Source: Aquimarina aggregata (GTDB taxonomy: Bacteria; Bacteroidota; Bacteroidia; Flavobacteriales; Flavobacteriaceae). From it: a stretch of 64,000 bases of DNA. The stretch's first letter is position 1, and the number at the start of each line of letters is the position of its first letter. Both the position numbers and the translations under genes were made by a program. The stretch lies in assembly GCF_001632745.1 (NCBI RefSeq), contig NZ_LQRT01000004.1, forward strand, positions 62,001 through 126,000, given 5' to 3'. Below are positions 9,223 to 20,680 of the stretch, piece by piece. Below the pieces are notes generated by a model that saw nothing but the letters and a program-made list of their open reading frames with translations, did not search any database and had not been told where the DNA came from.

Positions 9223-9393
9223 TTAAAGTACTATCCTTTGAAACCATAGGCGTTGTATTTTATAATAGTATGAGGTGTTTTCTGGATTCTGAGAAATCCA
9301 ATTTTGAACAAGTTTTTCTTCATCTCTTGTTGCTCGACCTGAAAAAAAATTAATTAAAGCGTAATCCGGTTTAAATTGACTTTGCACATTCAT
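9223..9393 (-). pseudogene. 56-codon FecR N-terminal remnant upstream of the TonB receptor
   Basis: An ATG at 9393 opens a 56-codon frame with stop at 9223. The product reads DYALINFFSGRATRDEEKL, VQNWISQNPENTSYYYKI and QRLWFQ, the pattern of the N-terminal cytoplasmic sigma-binding segment of FecR-type anti-sigma factors ('LI.. FLSG.AT..E...L..W...NPEN...Y...... W'). A full FecR has about 300 or more residues with a membrane helix and a periplasmic FecR domain; both are missing. It lies 62 nt before the TonB receptor, the usual FecR position. Either a deletion remnant or a retained mini anti-sigma peptide. Confidence 0.5.
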
Positions 9394-9727
9394 AAGCGTT
9401 GTTAATTTTAAAAAATAAATAGCGTTTTATTTTTTGTTGTTAATCAAATTCATACAAAGGCAGTAATACATTTTAAAGATAATATCTAATAATTCATATC
9501 AATCTTCTTTGGTACGTTAAACTACCTATACGCCTAAAACAAAGAAATAGAAAAATACCCTACCTTTTTTTGTAAATAAATTAAACAGGCAAATCAGGTT
9601 ATATGAAATCTATACTCAATAAGACGATAATTTTACCATCAAAAAAGACTTTTGTAGATTTAGAAAGTTGCAATTGATATTCTATTAATTATTTGAAAAG
9701 AAAATTTTACCGTAAAAAGATACACAC
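9394..9727. other. intergenic, AT-rich; nothing firm seen
   Basis: No reading frame of note. It includes TTTTACCGTAAAA at 9705-9717, just after the GMC oxidoreductase stop; the same 11-mer core recurs at 28.2 and 38.55 kb. No clear terminator for the oxidoreductase gene. Confidence 0.35.
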
Positions 9728-11281
9728 TTATTTATCTGGTATTAAACTCATTGCATGCTCAGAAATAGCGGTTATAGAAAGTGAAGGATTTACCCCAGGA
9801 TTAGCAGATATCATCGAACCGTCACAAATATACATATCTTGATATCCGAAAACTCTATTATTTTTATCGATAACACCATTAGACGTATCCGGTCCCATAA
9901 CTGCTCCCCCTAGAATATGGGCTGTAGAAGGTATTCCTGCTAATGGTTCTAATGCAAATACTGTTTCTTTTCCTTTAATTAGTTTAGCATATCTTTTTGC
10001 TAAATCTAATGATTGCGGGATAAATGCTGATGGTTTTTTTCCATCTGCAATTTTGGTATTCATCATCCCAAAACTATTTCTAGTAAAGGTAAGCGTACTG
10101 TCTAGTGTTTGCATAAAAAGCAAAACTACCGTGCTTTTACCCCAATCTTTTACAGTGTATAATTTGATGTATGCCAAAGGGTGTTTCACAAAACTAGTTA
10201 ACATTTTTACAACTCTAATTATACTGTTTTTACCATGAGTTAATGGCAAATGTGATAATCTCCAAAATCCAGAACCTTTGGCATAACGCACAATTTCTAA
10301 ATGACTATTCTTATCTGTTTTTAAGATAGAACCAATTGCGATTCCTTGTGACAAGTTCTTTGTACCGTCCAGATTAGTTACACTAATTAAACTTTCGTTA
10401 TTAGTTCGGATATCGTGCCCTAAACGATCCGAAATTTTCGGTAAGGACTTTTTCTTTAGCTTTAACAATAATTTTACGGTGCCTAACACTCCCCCAGAAA
10501 AAACAACCCCTTTTGTCTGAATCGTTTTTTTTACTTTAAAAAACGTTGTAGAAGATTTAAATTTTACTTCATATCCTTTCTTAGTCGGTAATACGTCAAC
10601 CACTTCATGCTCTGCAAGAATTTCTGCTCCCAATTGTTGTGCCAAGTACAAATAATTTTTGTCTAATGTATTTTTTGCACCAAACCTACATCCAGTCATA
10701 CATCCTCCGCAATAATTACAACCAGTACGATCGGGACCTTTTCCTTTAAAATAAGGATCAGGAACTGTAACATTAGGTGTACCAAAAAAAACTGCAACAT
10801 CTGTCTCTTCAAAGTTCTTTTTGATATTCATTTCTTTTGCTAATTCATGAAGCGCATCGTCACCATCAAAAAGTTTTGGATTCTTTTGAGCCCCCAACAT
10901 ACGCAAAGCTGTATCATAATACGGTTGTAGTAAAGTTTGCCAATCTTCAAGATTTGACCAGCTACCCGAGGTAAAAAATTCTCTTTTAGGTACAGGTAAT
11001 GTATTTGCATATACCAATGACCCTCCTCCGACTCCTGTTCCTGAGGCGACAACAACATGTTTAAAGAAAGTCATTTTCATGATCCCAAACCAATTAAGAA
11101 AAGGTATCCATAACCATTTTTTAAGATTCCAATTAGATTTAGGGAAATCTTTAGACGTATACCATTTTCCTTTTTCTATGACTAAAACCTTATATCCTTT
11201 TTCTGAAAGTCTAAGCGCACTAACAGAACCTCCAAAACCACTACCAATAATGATATAATCATATTCTTTCTCTACATTCAT
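9728..11281 (-). CDS. GMC-family FAD oxidoreductase (cholesterol-oxidase-like)
   Basis: 517 residues. The N-terminus has the dinucleotide-binding fold (DYIIIGSGFGGSVSALRLSEKG; GxGxxG at about 12-17) followed by ATP/FAD contact GTGVGGGSLVYAN. A Cys-rich stretch CNYCGGCMTGCRFGAKN lies near residue 190, and the C-terminal GMC signature ends in DGSMISANPGVNPSLSITA. This layout resembles actinobacterial cholesterol oxidase/ChoD-like proteins rather than choline dehydrogenase. It probably oxidises a hydrophobic alcohol; no sterol pathway genes are nearby. The four-Cys pattern looks like a metal or Fe-S binding site and is common in this subgroup. A TetR gene is transcribed divergently 282 nt away and may regulate it. 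Confidence 0.85.
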   Translation of the reverse strand: MNVEKEYDYIIIGSGFGGSVSALRLSEKGYKVLVIEKGKWYTSKDFPKSNWNLKKWLWIPFLNWFGIMKMTFFKHVVVASGTGVGGGSLVYANTLPVPKREFFTSGSWSNLEDWQTLLQPYYDTALRMLGAQKNPKLFDGDDALHELAKEMNIKKNFEETDVAVFFGTPNVTVPDPYFKGKGPDRTGCNYCGGCMTGCRFGAKNTLDKNYLYLAQQLGAEILAEHEVVDVLPTKKGYEVKFKSSTTFFKVKKTIQTKGVVFSGGVLGTVKLLLKLKKKSLPKISDRLGHDIRTNNESLISVTNLDGTKNLSQGIAIGSILKTDKNSHLEIVRYAKGSGFWRLSHLPLTHGKNSIIRVVKMLTSFVKHPLAYIKLYTVKDWGKSTVVLLFMQTLDSTLTFTRNSFGMMNTKIADGKKPSAFIPQSLDLAKRYAKLIKGKETVFALEPLAGIPSTAHILGGAVMGPDTSNGVIDKNNRVFGYQDMYICDGSMISANPGVNPSLSITAISEHAMSLIPDK

Positions 11282-11563
11282 AACACTACTTTACTATTGG
11301 TTTTTGAGAAACAACAACGAAATAAAACAATTCTAATACTAGAGTCTTTGATATTAAAACTAGTCGTTATCGATTTTTATTTTCGTAATTCAACCCCATA
11401 TATTCCAAAAGGAGTATAAAAAATAAGGCTATAGTTGGCAAAGCCACCTTTCCTCTATATTTTAGCAAAACTGCTCGATCTTTTATGTAAATAAAATCTA
11501 GCTTAACTATTTAAAATCGAACTATGAATTCAAATATAGTTTGATTTTGTTAATTTACCAAAA

Positions 11564-12163
11564 ATGGGGAGAAAATCTATTGATAGAAACCGAAAGGAAA
11601 AAAATAAAAAAGTAGAACAATGGACATTGGCACTATTGCCAAAATTAAAAAACCAAGAGCTCGGAAGTTTAACTATGGACGATCTTGCCTTGTTAATGAA
11701 CAAAAGTAAATCTACTATTTATCAATACTTTACTACTAAAGAAGAAATTTTTGAATACATCACACAAGTAAGAGTTGATAATTTAAACGTATATAAAACA
11801 GAAATTACTGGAGAAATCTTAAAGCTAGACTATCATTATGAAACCCTTGCTAAAATCCTTGCTGAAGGAGCTAAGGATATCTCATCATTTTATCTCAAAG
11901 AATTAAAACAACACTACCCTACTGCATGGAAAATCATTGAAGATTTTTTATCTGGTCTTCTGGAAGATTTAAAGCAACTTTACACTTATGGTATTCAAAG
12001 CGGTGTATTTAAATCGATATCGGTAGAATTACTTGCCAAACTAGATGAGTACTTTATTATGCAATTAATAACAGACGATACTTTTTTCGTACAAACACAA
12101 AAAACATTAGAAACAACCGTTAGAGATTATATGTTTTTAAAGTTCGAAGGGCTTATGAAATAA
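11564..12163 (+). CDS. TetR/AcrR-family transcriptional regulator
   Basis: 199 residues. The N-terminal helix-turn-helix is clear: LGSLTMDDLALLMNKSKSTI then YQYFTTKEEIFEYI (residues about 33-66), the TetR 'YYFxxKxxL' consensus. The C-terminal ligand domain is not assignable. It is divergent from the GMC oxidoreductase, the classic position for a local repressor of lipophilic-substrate enzymes; regulation of that gene is inferred. The start is the ATG at 11564, closely preceded by AT-rich sequence. Confidence 0.88.
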   Translation: MGRKSIDRNRKEKNKKVEQWTLALLPKLKNQELGSLTMDDLALLMNKSKSTIYQYFTTKEEIFEYITQVRVDNLNVYKTEITGEILKLDYHYETLAKILAEGAKDISSFYLKELKQHYPTAWKIIEDFLSGLLEDLKQLYTYGIQSGVFKSISVELLAKLDEYFIMQLITDDTFFVQTQKTLETTVRDYMFLKFEGLMK

Positions 12164-12200
12164 ACAAACCTATAAACTTGATGTTTATAGGTTTGTCATT
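12164..12200 (-). terminator. terminator between TetR and the Asp-box protein genes
   Basis: ACAAACCTATAAAC (12164-12177) and GTTTATAGGTTTGT (12183-12196) form a perfect 14-bp stem with a 5-nt loop. The minus-strand reading is followed by TTTATTTC and so best serves the large gene ending at 12222; it may act in both directions. Confidence 0.65.
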
Positions 12201-12221
12201 GTAAATTACACGAATAACTAA

Positions 12222-15200
12222 TTATCTAATAATAATTCTGGAAGGTTGCGTAAGTACATTATCCCCAAAAACCTTAACCAAATAAATCCCAGACCTGAGA
12301 TCATTTAATGCAAGTGCTTTTTTTGATGGACTTAACGTCCCTAAGTTTTGTGTATGTGCGAGTACACCATTTAAACCATATATTTCAATAACACTATTTT
12401 TAATTGGTGTTTTTGAAGAGATAAAAACATTTCCTGTAGAGACTGTTGGAAATAAACGAGGTCCATCTAGTCTATCTAATGTTACGATCTCTTCTTCGGC
12501 ACTGCCTTGTTCTCCAGCATTAATCGATTTAATTGCCCAACCAAAAGAGCTAACTAATGGATCAGAGACTAATCTAAAACGTATGGCTATCACTTCTCCT
12601 TCATTAAAGAAATCTAATAAATTGATTGTTTGTTCTTTAAATAATTCATCATTGATTGAAGGTGTAGGTCCAGAATTGACAACATCTATCCATTCTGTAA
12701 AACGTTCTCCATCATAAGTATCTAATCGTTTCCAATCTAACAAGTCGCTGGATGCTTCAATTGCTACAAAATCAAAAAATCTACCTGGTCTTGGATCAAA
12801 TTCGGTAATTGCAACATCTTCATATCTAAAATTAGCATTATCTGTAGAAACTATAATCGGGTGTTTTAATACTGCTCTATACTCTGAATTGTTCAAATAA
12901 GGGTGACCTGTATTATTAAGTACAGGCTGGCTTACTGTTTCATCAACAGTATTAACAACAAATTCTCCACCAAAAGAGTATACGTCTTCATCTTTAAATG
13001 TTTCGATAGACACTACTTCTTCTGCTGCTTTAAACTCGATAATATCAAATGCTTTTGAAGAAATTACTGTCGCATTTTGTTGACTATCTACAGCTTGTAA
13101 CCCTACAGTATGTGGTCCTTCTGAAATATTTTCAATGGTATAAGAAAATGTTTCTCCTTGCACGATATTATCTGTTATTTGAGCTACTTCTACTCCATCT
13201 AAGTACACAACTATGGCTTGCACATCTGCATTGTTTTGAACATACGTAACTGTACCATTTTTGTTCTCTACAGAGCTTTGAGATACATTTACAATTGCAG
13301 GAGGACCAAAGTATGTAGGTGGTTCATAACCTTCTAGTTCGTCTAGTGTAGCTGTCCATACACCTCTTCCGTGGGTAGCCATTACAACTTCATTATTTAC
13401 TATTTTCATTTGCCAAACAGAAAATGCAGGTAATCCGGCTAATAAAGACCAATTTTTACCTCCATCTAAAGTTTGAAAAACTCCGATATCGGTTCCTACC
13501 CAAATTCTATTTTCATCAAATGGCATTTCAACTAAACTATGAATAGCCACATCAGGAAAACCTCTATCCTCGCCTAAACTAAAGCCTGATATATCTTCCC
13601 AGGTTTGTCCTAAATCATTTGTTTTTAAAACTTTTGCAGCTCCTTGACCAGAAAACAGCGCGTATGCTCTATTTTCATTTGTAGGGGACGTTTCTAATCC
13701 TGCAATAAAGTAATTATGCCCAACACCATCTCTTGGATCTGAGAATGTAGTTACAGGTGTATATGTTTCTCCGTTATCTCCTGAAACATGTAGTGTAAAG
13801 CTACCAGTTTCTGTCATTGCATTTCCTGCCCATACTACATCTGGATTTGCAGTAGATACAGATACATCCAAAGCACTTGAAGCTCCAACAGAAAAGTTAT
13901 TTGGTAATGGAGTTAACTCCCATGACTCTCCAAAATTAACTGATCGCCATATACCACTAATCGCCGGACTAAAAATAACATCAGGATTATTATTTGCATT
14001 TACTATTTTTGAATAAAATGGAGACGTTCCGTTTCCTGATTCTCCATGTCTGGCACTAAATCCTCGTCCATTTTCGAAACGAACAAAATTATTATATTGG
14101 GAACCACCAATATATTTTTGCGGATCATTATAGTTCCATAATACCTCAAAACCATCACCTCCTATTATAAATCGATAAGCAGTTTCATCATCTGCTCCTT
14201 GATCGGTCGCCGATATCCATGTTCCGTTATCTTGTGCTCCTGCCATATAGTCTTCTGATCCATTTTGCTTATCAGCACCATAAAACTGAGAACAATTAAG
14301 TCCTACCGCAGCTTGAGACCAATCATTAAAAGTTGTTCCAGGATCAGCAAGGTAATCGGTATGGTAGACCCCTCCATCGTTAGCCAAAATAAGCTTAAAT
14401 CTTTTTTCTGCAGGTTGTGCTGTCCATGTTAAACCATGTTGATCTACATGAACATAATTATTTAGTTCGTTATTATATCCTGCAGCAATTGGTGTAAATG
14501 TATAATCTTGAGGTCTTCCTTTTGTTTTTTTGCCTCCTTTACTTAGCTCGACTCTATATACTACTACTCCACCTACATAGAATACATTTTCATTAAAAGG
14601 ATGCGCCATAACAAGATTATCATACCATCCTTGACCTGTAACCAAGTTTCCTGCTGCTGGTTCTCCTTTAAATCCAAGAAGTGTAAATGTTTCACCTGCG
14701 TCATTTGTAACATACAAATCTGTATTTACAGCTGTAGTTGCAGCCGTAGCAGGAAAATCTCCTGAGGCGTTTCTATTTGGTGTGTATACTGAAATGAATA
14801 CTTTATTTGGATTTGCAGGAGACACATCTAACTCAAAACGAGCATGCGCCGGATTATAATCATCCTTATTAAGTACTAAATCCCATGTTAAACCACCATC
14901 TACACTTTTTATAACCCCTACACTATTTACACCACCATATAAAGTATTAAAGTTTGTAGGGTCAAAATTTAAATCTTGAACGTTACCACCTGTGTAAGTA
15001 TTTTGCCAAGTGTCACCTCCATCTGTAGTAACATAAATTCCGTTAGAGCTGGCTACAATTAGGTTATTTTCATCTGCAGGATTTAATGCAAGTCTACCTA
15101 CTCCGCCGAAATCTTTTGTATTATTCAAATACTCCCAGCTACGTCCACCATTTGTAGTTTTAAGCACTCCTAATCCACCTATAGCATCGAGGTTACCAAA

Positions 15201-15740
15201 AGGTTCTCCAGTACCAACATATAGTGTTCTGGGATCACTTGGACTTACTGCTACGGTTGATGTAGATAAACTAGGCACTTTAAAATCTGTTAGATTTTCC
15301 CAGGTAATTCCAGCATCTTCGGTTACCCAAAGACCGCCACCTACAGTTCCTGCATACCATTTATCATTATCATCAGGAGCCACTACAATACCACGTATTC
15401 TACCTGGTACATTTACAGGACCTCTCTCTTTCCACTTAATAATACTAGAACTTTTAGATGTAAATCTATTTTTCATTGCTTTTTGATGCTCTGTCATCAA
15501 AAATCCATCTTTATACGTAGATTTCTCTGCTCCTATAGGTTTTAAAAGATCGGCTATGTATCCAGCCATGACCTCTATTCCCTTCTTTTTGGTATACTCT
15601 TTTTCTACCTTTTCTTTTTTGGTATTATCAACAACTTCTGAAGTTGTGATTTTTTGTTCTTTTTTTGTAGTGCAGGCAGAATAAATCACCAGCATCATAG
15701 CCAAAAGAAGTAGCTTCTTACAATAAAATTTGTGTGTCAT
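12222..15740 (-). CDS. large Asp-box (BNR/sortilin-like) beta-propeller protein with T9SS C-terminal sorting domain
   Basis: 1172 residues. The signal peptide ends in a lipobox-like IYSAC (Cys23). About nine Asp-box motifs (SxDxGxTW type: TEDAGITW, TTNGGRSW, TTDGGDTW, SVDGGLTW, TNDAGETF, SGDNGETY, TNDLGQTW, TLDGGKNW) build one or two VPS10/sortilin-like propellers across residues 110-820. Ig-like segments follow, and the last ~85 residues are a type A T9SS sorting domain (LFPTVSTGNVFISS ... IEIYGLNGV ... LRSGIYLVKV). The protein should be delivered to the cell surface through the type IX system. Enzyme activity is not evident: Asp boxes mark structure, not catalysis. A lipoprotein signal plus T9SS domain in one chain is unusual. 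Confidence 0.85.
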   Translation of the reverse strand: MTHKFYCKKLLLLAMMLVIYSACTTKKEQKITTSEVVDNTKKEKVEKEYTKKKGIEVMAGYIADLLKPIGAEKSTYKDGFLMTEHQKAMKNRFTSKSSSIIKWKERGPVNVPGRIRGIVVAPDDNDKWYAGTVGGGLWVTEDAGITWENLTDFKVPSLSTSTVAVSPSDPRTLYVGTGEPFGNLDAIGGLGVLKTTNGGRSWEYLNNTKDFGGVGRLALNPADENNLIVASSNGIYVTTDGGDTWQNTYTGGNVQDLNFDPTNFNTLYGGVNSVGVIKSVDGGLTWDLVLNKDDYNPAHARFELDVSPANPNKVFISVYTPNRNASGDFPATAATTAVNTDLYVTNDAGETFTLLGFKGEPAAGNLVTGQGWYDNLVMAHPFNENVFYVGGVVVYRVELSKGGKKTKGRPQDYTFTPIAAGYNNELNNYVHVDQHGLTWTAQPAEKRFKLILANDGGVYHTDYLADPGTTFNDWSQAAVGLNCSQFYGADKQNGSEDYMAGAQDNGTWISATDQGADDETAYRFIIGGDGFEVLWNYNDPQKYIGGSQYNNFVRFENGRGFSARHGESGNGTSPFYSKIVNANNNPDVIFSPAISGIWRSVNFGESWELTPLPNNFSVGASSALDVSVSTANPDVVWAGNAMTETGSFTLHVSGDNGETYTPVTTFSDPRDGVGHNYFIAGLETSPTNENRAYALFSGQGAAKVLKTNDLGQTWEDISGFSLGEDRGFPDVAIHSLVEMPFDENRIWVGTDIGVFQTLDGGKNWSLLAGLPAFSVWQMKIVNNEVVMATHGRGVWTATLDELEGYEPPTYFGPPAIVNVSQSSVENKNGTVTYVQNNADVQAIVVYLDGVEVAQITDNIVQGETFSYTIENISEGPHTVGLQAVDSQQNATVISSKAFDIIEFKAAEEVVSIETFKDEDVYSFGGEFVVNTVDETVSQPVLNNTGHPYLNNSEYRAVLKHPIIVSTDNANFRYEDVAITEFDPRPGRFFDFVAIEASSDLLDWKRLDTYDGERFTEWIDVVNSGPTPSINDELFKEQTINLLDFFNEGEVIAIRFRLVSDPLVSSFGWAIKSINAGEQGSAEEEIVTLDRLDGPRLFPTVSTGNVFISSKTPIKNSVIEIYGLNGVLAHTQNLGTLSPSKKALALNDLRSGIYLVKVFGDNVLTQPSRIIIR

Positions 15741-15762
15741 AAGTTAGTAAATTTAATAGTTG

Positions 15763-16188
15763 TTATTTGTGTAATTTGACAATTGTTATTCTTGCTGGAG
15801 ATTGATTAAGAAGGGCTTCTTCAGGGTTTTCTGAAGTTGGTTTTTGCTCCATTCCTACGTAGGCTATTAGTTTTAAAGACATCTTATCATTCCACTCTAT
15901 TCTAGCGCCTCTAAAAGTGCCTTTCTTTATAACCTTTCTAGTCTTCACATCATACACCGTATATTCGAAATGTATTGCTGGATCCGCTCTTCTTATATTC
16001 TTTTTAAGATAGAGCTCCATTGACTTATCACTATTAAACTTTGATGTAATATTTTGGTTTGCCATTGGATTATTAGGCTGTGTGACTATTTTATTTTGAA
16101 GTGCGGTGTTTTTACCCGATTTGCATTGAGCAAATGAAAAAATGGTCAGACTCAGGAAAAAACTAACCGTAATTATTTTTGACAACAT
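15763..16188 (-). CDS. small secreted protein of unknown function
   Basis: 141 residues. An N-terminal signal peptide (FFLSLTIFSFAQ) probably ends before Cys/Gln around residue 21; the context FAQC is a poor lipobox, so signal peptidase I cleavage is likelier. The mature part contains EYTVYDVKTRKVIKKGTFRG and ISKFN-like beta segments but no family I recognise. It lies only 22 nt upstream of the Asp-box/T9SS gene on the same strand, so the two are probably one operon. Confidence 0.65.
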   Translation of the reverse strand: MLSKIITVSFFLSLTIFSFAQCKSGKNTALQNKIVTQPNNPMANQNITSKFNSDKSMELYLKKNIRRADPAIHFEYTVYDVKTRKVIKKGTFRGARIEWNDKMSLKLIAYVGMEQKPTSENPEEALLNQSPARITIVKLHK

Positions 16189-16417
16189 GATTAGTACTTT
16201 ACTAGGTTAATTTAAAGTTTAATCTAAATGATTGTTGACTGTTATTATTTTATTTTGGAGAGGGTTTTAAGTAACTAGATTATACTTTTTATTACTATAA
16301 TATCATTGTATAACTAGCTCTAAATTAGCTTTATTTTTAGAGAACTCAATACTTTCTAAACCTATTTAACAAAACAAAAACAATTGTTCTGTTTTTATCA
16401 ATTTTTATATACCTAAA

Positions 16418-16456
16418 AAAAATAACGTCTACCTTGAGGTAAACGTTATTTTTTAA
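16418..16456 (-). terminator. intrinsic terminator of the ABC-F gene
   Basis: AAAAATAACGT..ACCT (16418-16434) pairs with AGGT..ACGTTATTTTT (16437-16453); the one imperfect pair becomes a U-G wobble in the minus-strand RNA, and a long U-run follows. It sits 40 nt after the ABC-F stop. The rest of 16189-16417 shows nothing else. Confidence 0.75.
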
Positions 16457-16492
16457 TTTTTAAGAAGAAATACAATCTCTAATTAAATGCTA

Positions 16493-18196
<1,704 letters not shown>

Positions 18197-18364
18197 TTAA
18201 TGGTGGGCAAACCTAACTTTTTATTCTGTAGAAATTATTCATGTATTAAGAATATCAATTCTAAATAATATGCTAATAATTAAAGAATTAACGTAGCATT
18301 AACAATTGTAAAACTCGTTTCCTTTTACTTTTGGAAAAATTGTAAGTTAATTATAGCTCCCAAA

Positions 18365-19843
18365 ATGCGTTTTTCTTTAATATTATATCTTGCAAAGGTT
18401 TCTTTGATATCCTATTGCTTAAGTAGTTGTAGTTCTCCAGAAAAAAATGAGAGGAGTTACACTTATTTTGGCGGAGAAATTGTAAATCCAAATACTAATT
18501 ATGTAATATTATCAAAAGATAACGGTCTAATTGACACCATTCCTTTAGATAAAAACAATAGGTTTTTACATAAAATTGAAAATCTAGAAGAAGGGCTTTA
18601 TTTCTTTCAGCATAAGCCAGAAAATCAAATTGTTTTATTAGAAAAAGGTGATAGTATTTTAGTTCGTCTAAACACTATCGAATTTGATGAATCTCTTGTT
18701 TTTACTGGTGACGGGGCTAGAAAAAATAATTTCCTTGTAGAGATGTATTTACAAAATGAGATGGAACGTGAAAGATTAAAGAAATCTGAACTTCAATTAG
18801 CACCTTCTTATTTTCAAAAAAACCAGGACTCTTTACTTTCTTCTAAATTAAAAGCTTTTGATCAGTTTATAGATAAATATCATTTTACGCCTTTGGCAAA
18901 AAAAGTAGCTCAAGCATGTATTGTTTTTGATTATTATACAAGACATGAATTATATTTTCATAACAGATATGGTATTGGAGGCTTAGACGCGACAAAGGAT
19001 CTACCTCGAACTTTTTTTAATTACAGAAATAGCATTAATTTTAATGATGAACAATTAAAACATTTGTTTTCTTACAATAGGTATCTTAATTACTACTTTA
19101 CTAACTCTTCTCTTACCGAATATTCTAATAGCACTAAAATTACATATCGAGGACGCGTTGGAAATGTTACTCATAAATTAAATCTTATAGATAGCATAGT
19201 GCAACATCCTTATATAAAGGACAACTTATTACGACGGGTAACCACTAACTTTTTATTAAGAAGTAAAAACAATAAAGATTCGAATACAGTGCTGCGTCAT
19301 TACTTATCTGTAAGTACTAATAAAGATTCACAACAAGAGTTAAGGAAACTTGCTCGATCTATTTCAAGACTGAGGCCTAATCGTTCTTTACCAGAGCAAG
19401 AACTTATTGCTTCAAACGGTGAAATCATAAAATTATCGTCCTTATTTAGCAAACCAATTACGGCTCTTTATTTTTGGTCGATGGATAGAAAGGATCATTA
19501 TACAAGAGCTCATAAAAAAGCTTCTTATCTTAGTTCTTTATATCCAGATATTGATTTTATAGCTATAAACACAGATGATGAGCAAACAAAAAATTGGTTA
19601 AAAACTATTAAGCGTAATCATTATAACCTTGGTAAAGAATATGAATTTAAATATCCTAAGTGCTCTTCGCAAGAACTTGTAATTTTTAATAGAAATAAAG
19701 TGATTCTAGTAGATAATTACGGAAATATAATCAATTCAAATGCTAATTTATTTTCTTCTATTTTTGAAAAGCAATTGATAAAATATACCACCCGTTTATC
19801 TACTATTGAAGCCAAAAAAAGCTACGCTTCAAATAGAAAGTAG
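18365..19843 (+). CDS. TlpA-like lipoprotein lacking the redox cysteines
   Basis: 492 residues. Lipoprotein signal with lipobox CLSSC (Cys22). The N-terminal ~100 residues resemble the DUF4369-like beta domain common before TlpA (YFGGEIVNPNTNYVIL, LEEGLYFFQH, LLEKGDSILVRL). A long helical middle follows, and a C-terminal thioredoxin-like domain from about residue 345 (ASNGEIIKLSSLFSKPITAL). Where TlpA has WCxxC this protein has FWSMDRKDHY, so there is no disulfide chemistry. Family members act in the periplasm in redox or cytochrome maturation; this one more likely binds a partner. It stands alone, convergent with the transaldolase gene. Confidence 0.7.
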   Translation: MRFSLILYLAKVSLISYCLSSCSSPEKNERSYTYFGGEIVNPNTNYVILSKDNGLIDTIPLDKNNRFLHKIENLEEGLYFFQHKPENQIVLLEKGDSILVRLNTIEFDESLVFTGDGARKNNFLVEMYLQNEMERERLKKSELQLAPSYFQKNQDSLLSSKLKAFDQFIDKYHFTPLAKKVAQACIVFDYYTRHELYFHNRYGIGGLDATKDLPRTFFNYRNSINFNDEQLKHLFSYNRYLNYYFTNSSLTEYSNSTKITYRGRVGNVTHKLNLIDSIVQHPYIKDNLLRRVTTNFLLRSKNNKDSNTVLRHYLSVSTNKDSQQELRKLARSISRLRPNRSLPEQELIASNGEIIKLSSLFSKPITALYFWSMDRKDHYTRAHKKASYLSSLYPDIDFIAINTDDEQTKNWLKTIKRNHYNLGKEYEFKYPKCSSQELVIFNRNKVILVDNYGNIINSNANLFSSIFEKQLIKYTTRLSTIEAKKSYASNRK

Positions 19844-19851
19844 CTTTTTTA
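19815..19851 (+). terminator. intrinsic terminator overlapping the 3' end of the TlpA-like gene
   Basis: AAAAAAGCTAC (19815-19825) pairs with GTAGCTTTTTT (19840-19850). The stem's 5' arm is coding and the stop codon lies in the 3' arm, a compact arrangement that also works in reverse for the convergent transaldolase gene. Confidence 0.7.
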
Positions 19852-19899
19852 ATGTTGGTATACTTAATAACCTCCAATAAGTAATAAGTAGTTATCTAA

Positions 19900-20553
19900 T
19901 TAATTTCCTTTTTTATAATCAGCAAGGAATTTTGCTAATCCTATATCTGTAAGTGGATGTTTTAATAATCCTTCAATCGATGAAAGAGGACCAGTCATTA
20001 CATCTGCGCCAATTTTTGCACAATCAATCACGTGCATTGTATGTCTTACTGAAGCTGCCAAAATCTGAGTATTAAACCCGTAATTATCGTAAATCAATCT
20101 AATTTCTGCTATAAGATTTAACCCATCTGTAGAAATATCGTCTAACCTTCCTATAAAAGGAGATACATAAGTAGCACCTGCTTTAGCTGCTAATAATGCT
20201 TGCCCGGCAGAAAAAACTAAAGTACAGTTAGTTTTGATTCCTTTATCACTAAAATACTTGATTGCTTTTACTCCATCTTTTATCATAGGAACTTTTACTA
20301 TGATTTGATCATGAAGTTTTGCTAACTGCTCCCCTTCTTTAATAATTCCTTCATAATCCGTTGCAATAACTTCTGCACTTACATCACCTGTAACAATATC
20401 ACAAATCTTCTTATAATGATTAATAATATTATCTGCACCAGTAATTCCTTCTTTTGCCATTAATGAAGGATTAGTTGTCACTCCATCAAGGACTCCTAAA
20501 TCCTGCGCTTCTTTAATTTGATCAAGGTTAGCGGTATCAATAAAAAATTTCAT
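19900..20553 (-). CDS. tal: transaldolase / fructose-6-phosphate aldolase-like protein
   Basis: 217 residues, the length of the small MipB/TalC-type transaldolases. The signature [33 protein letters not shown] and the Schiff-base lysine in IIVKVPM (Lys87) are all present; later [26 protein letters not shown] completes the barrel. The enzyme moves a dihydroxyacetone unit between sugar phosphates in the non-oxidative pentose phosphate pathway. Whether it is a true transaldolase or a fructose-6-phosphate aldolase cannot be settled from sequence alone. Cytoplasmic, monocistronic. Confidence 0.93.
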   Translation of the reverse strand: MKFFIDTANLDQIKEAQDLGVLDGVTTNPSLMAKEGITGADNIINHYKKICDIVTGDVSAEVIATDYEGIIKEGEQLAKLHDQIIVKVPMIKDGVKAIKYFSDKGIKTNCTLVFSAGQALLAAKAGATYVSPFIGRLDDISTDGLNLIAEIRLIYDNYGFNTQILAASVRHTMHVIDCAKIGADVMTGPLSSIEGLLKHPLTDIGLAKFLADYKKGN

Positions 20554-20680
20554 GTTGTTGTGTTTAATTTAATAGTTTTCTAAAAGAATGCGAATATAAA
20601 AATATTCGTCTTGTATACACTCTTGGACTGTTAAATACTCTTTATTTTTTTTTGATTGTTAGTATTAACAACAATTTATA

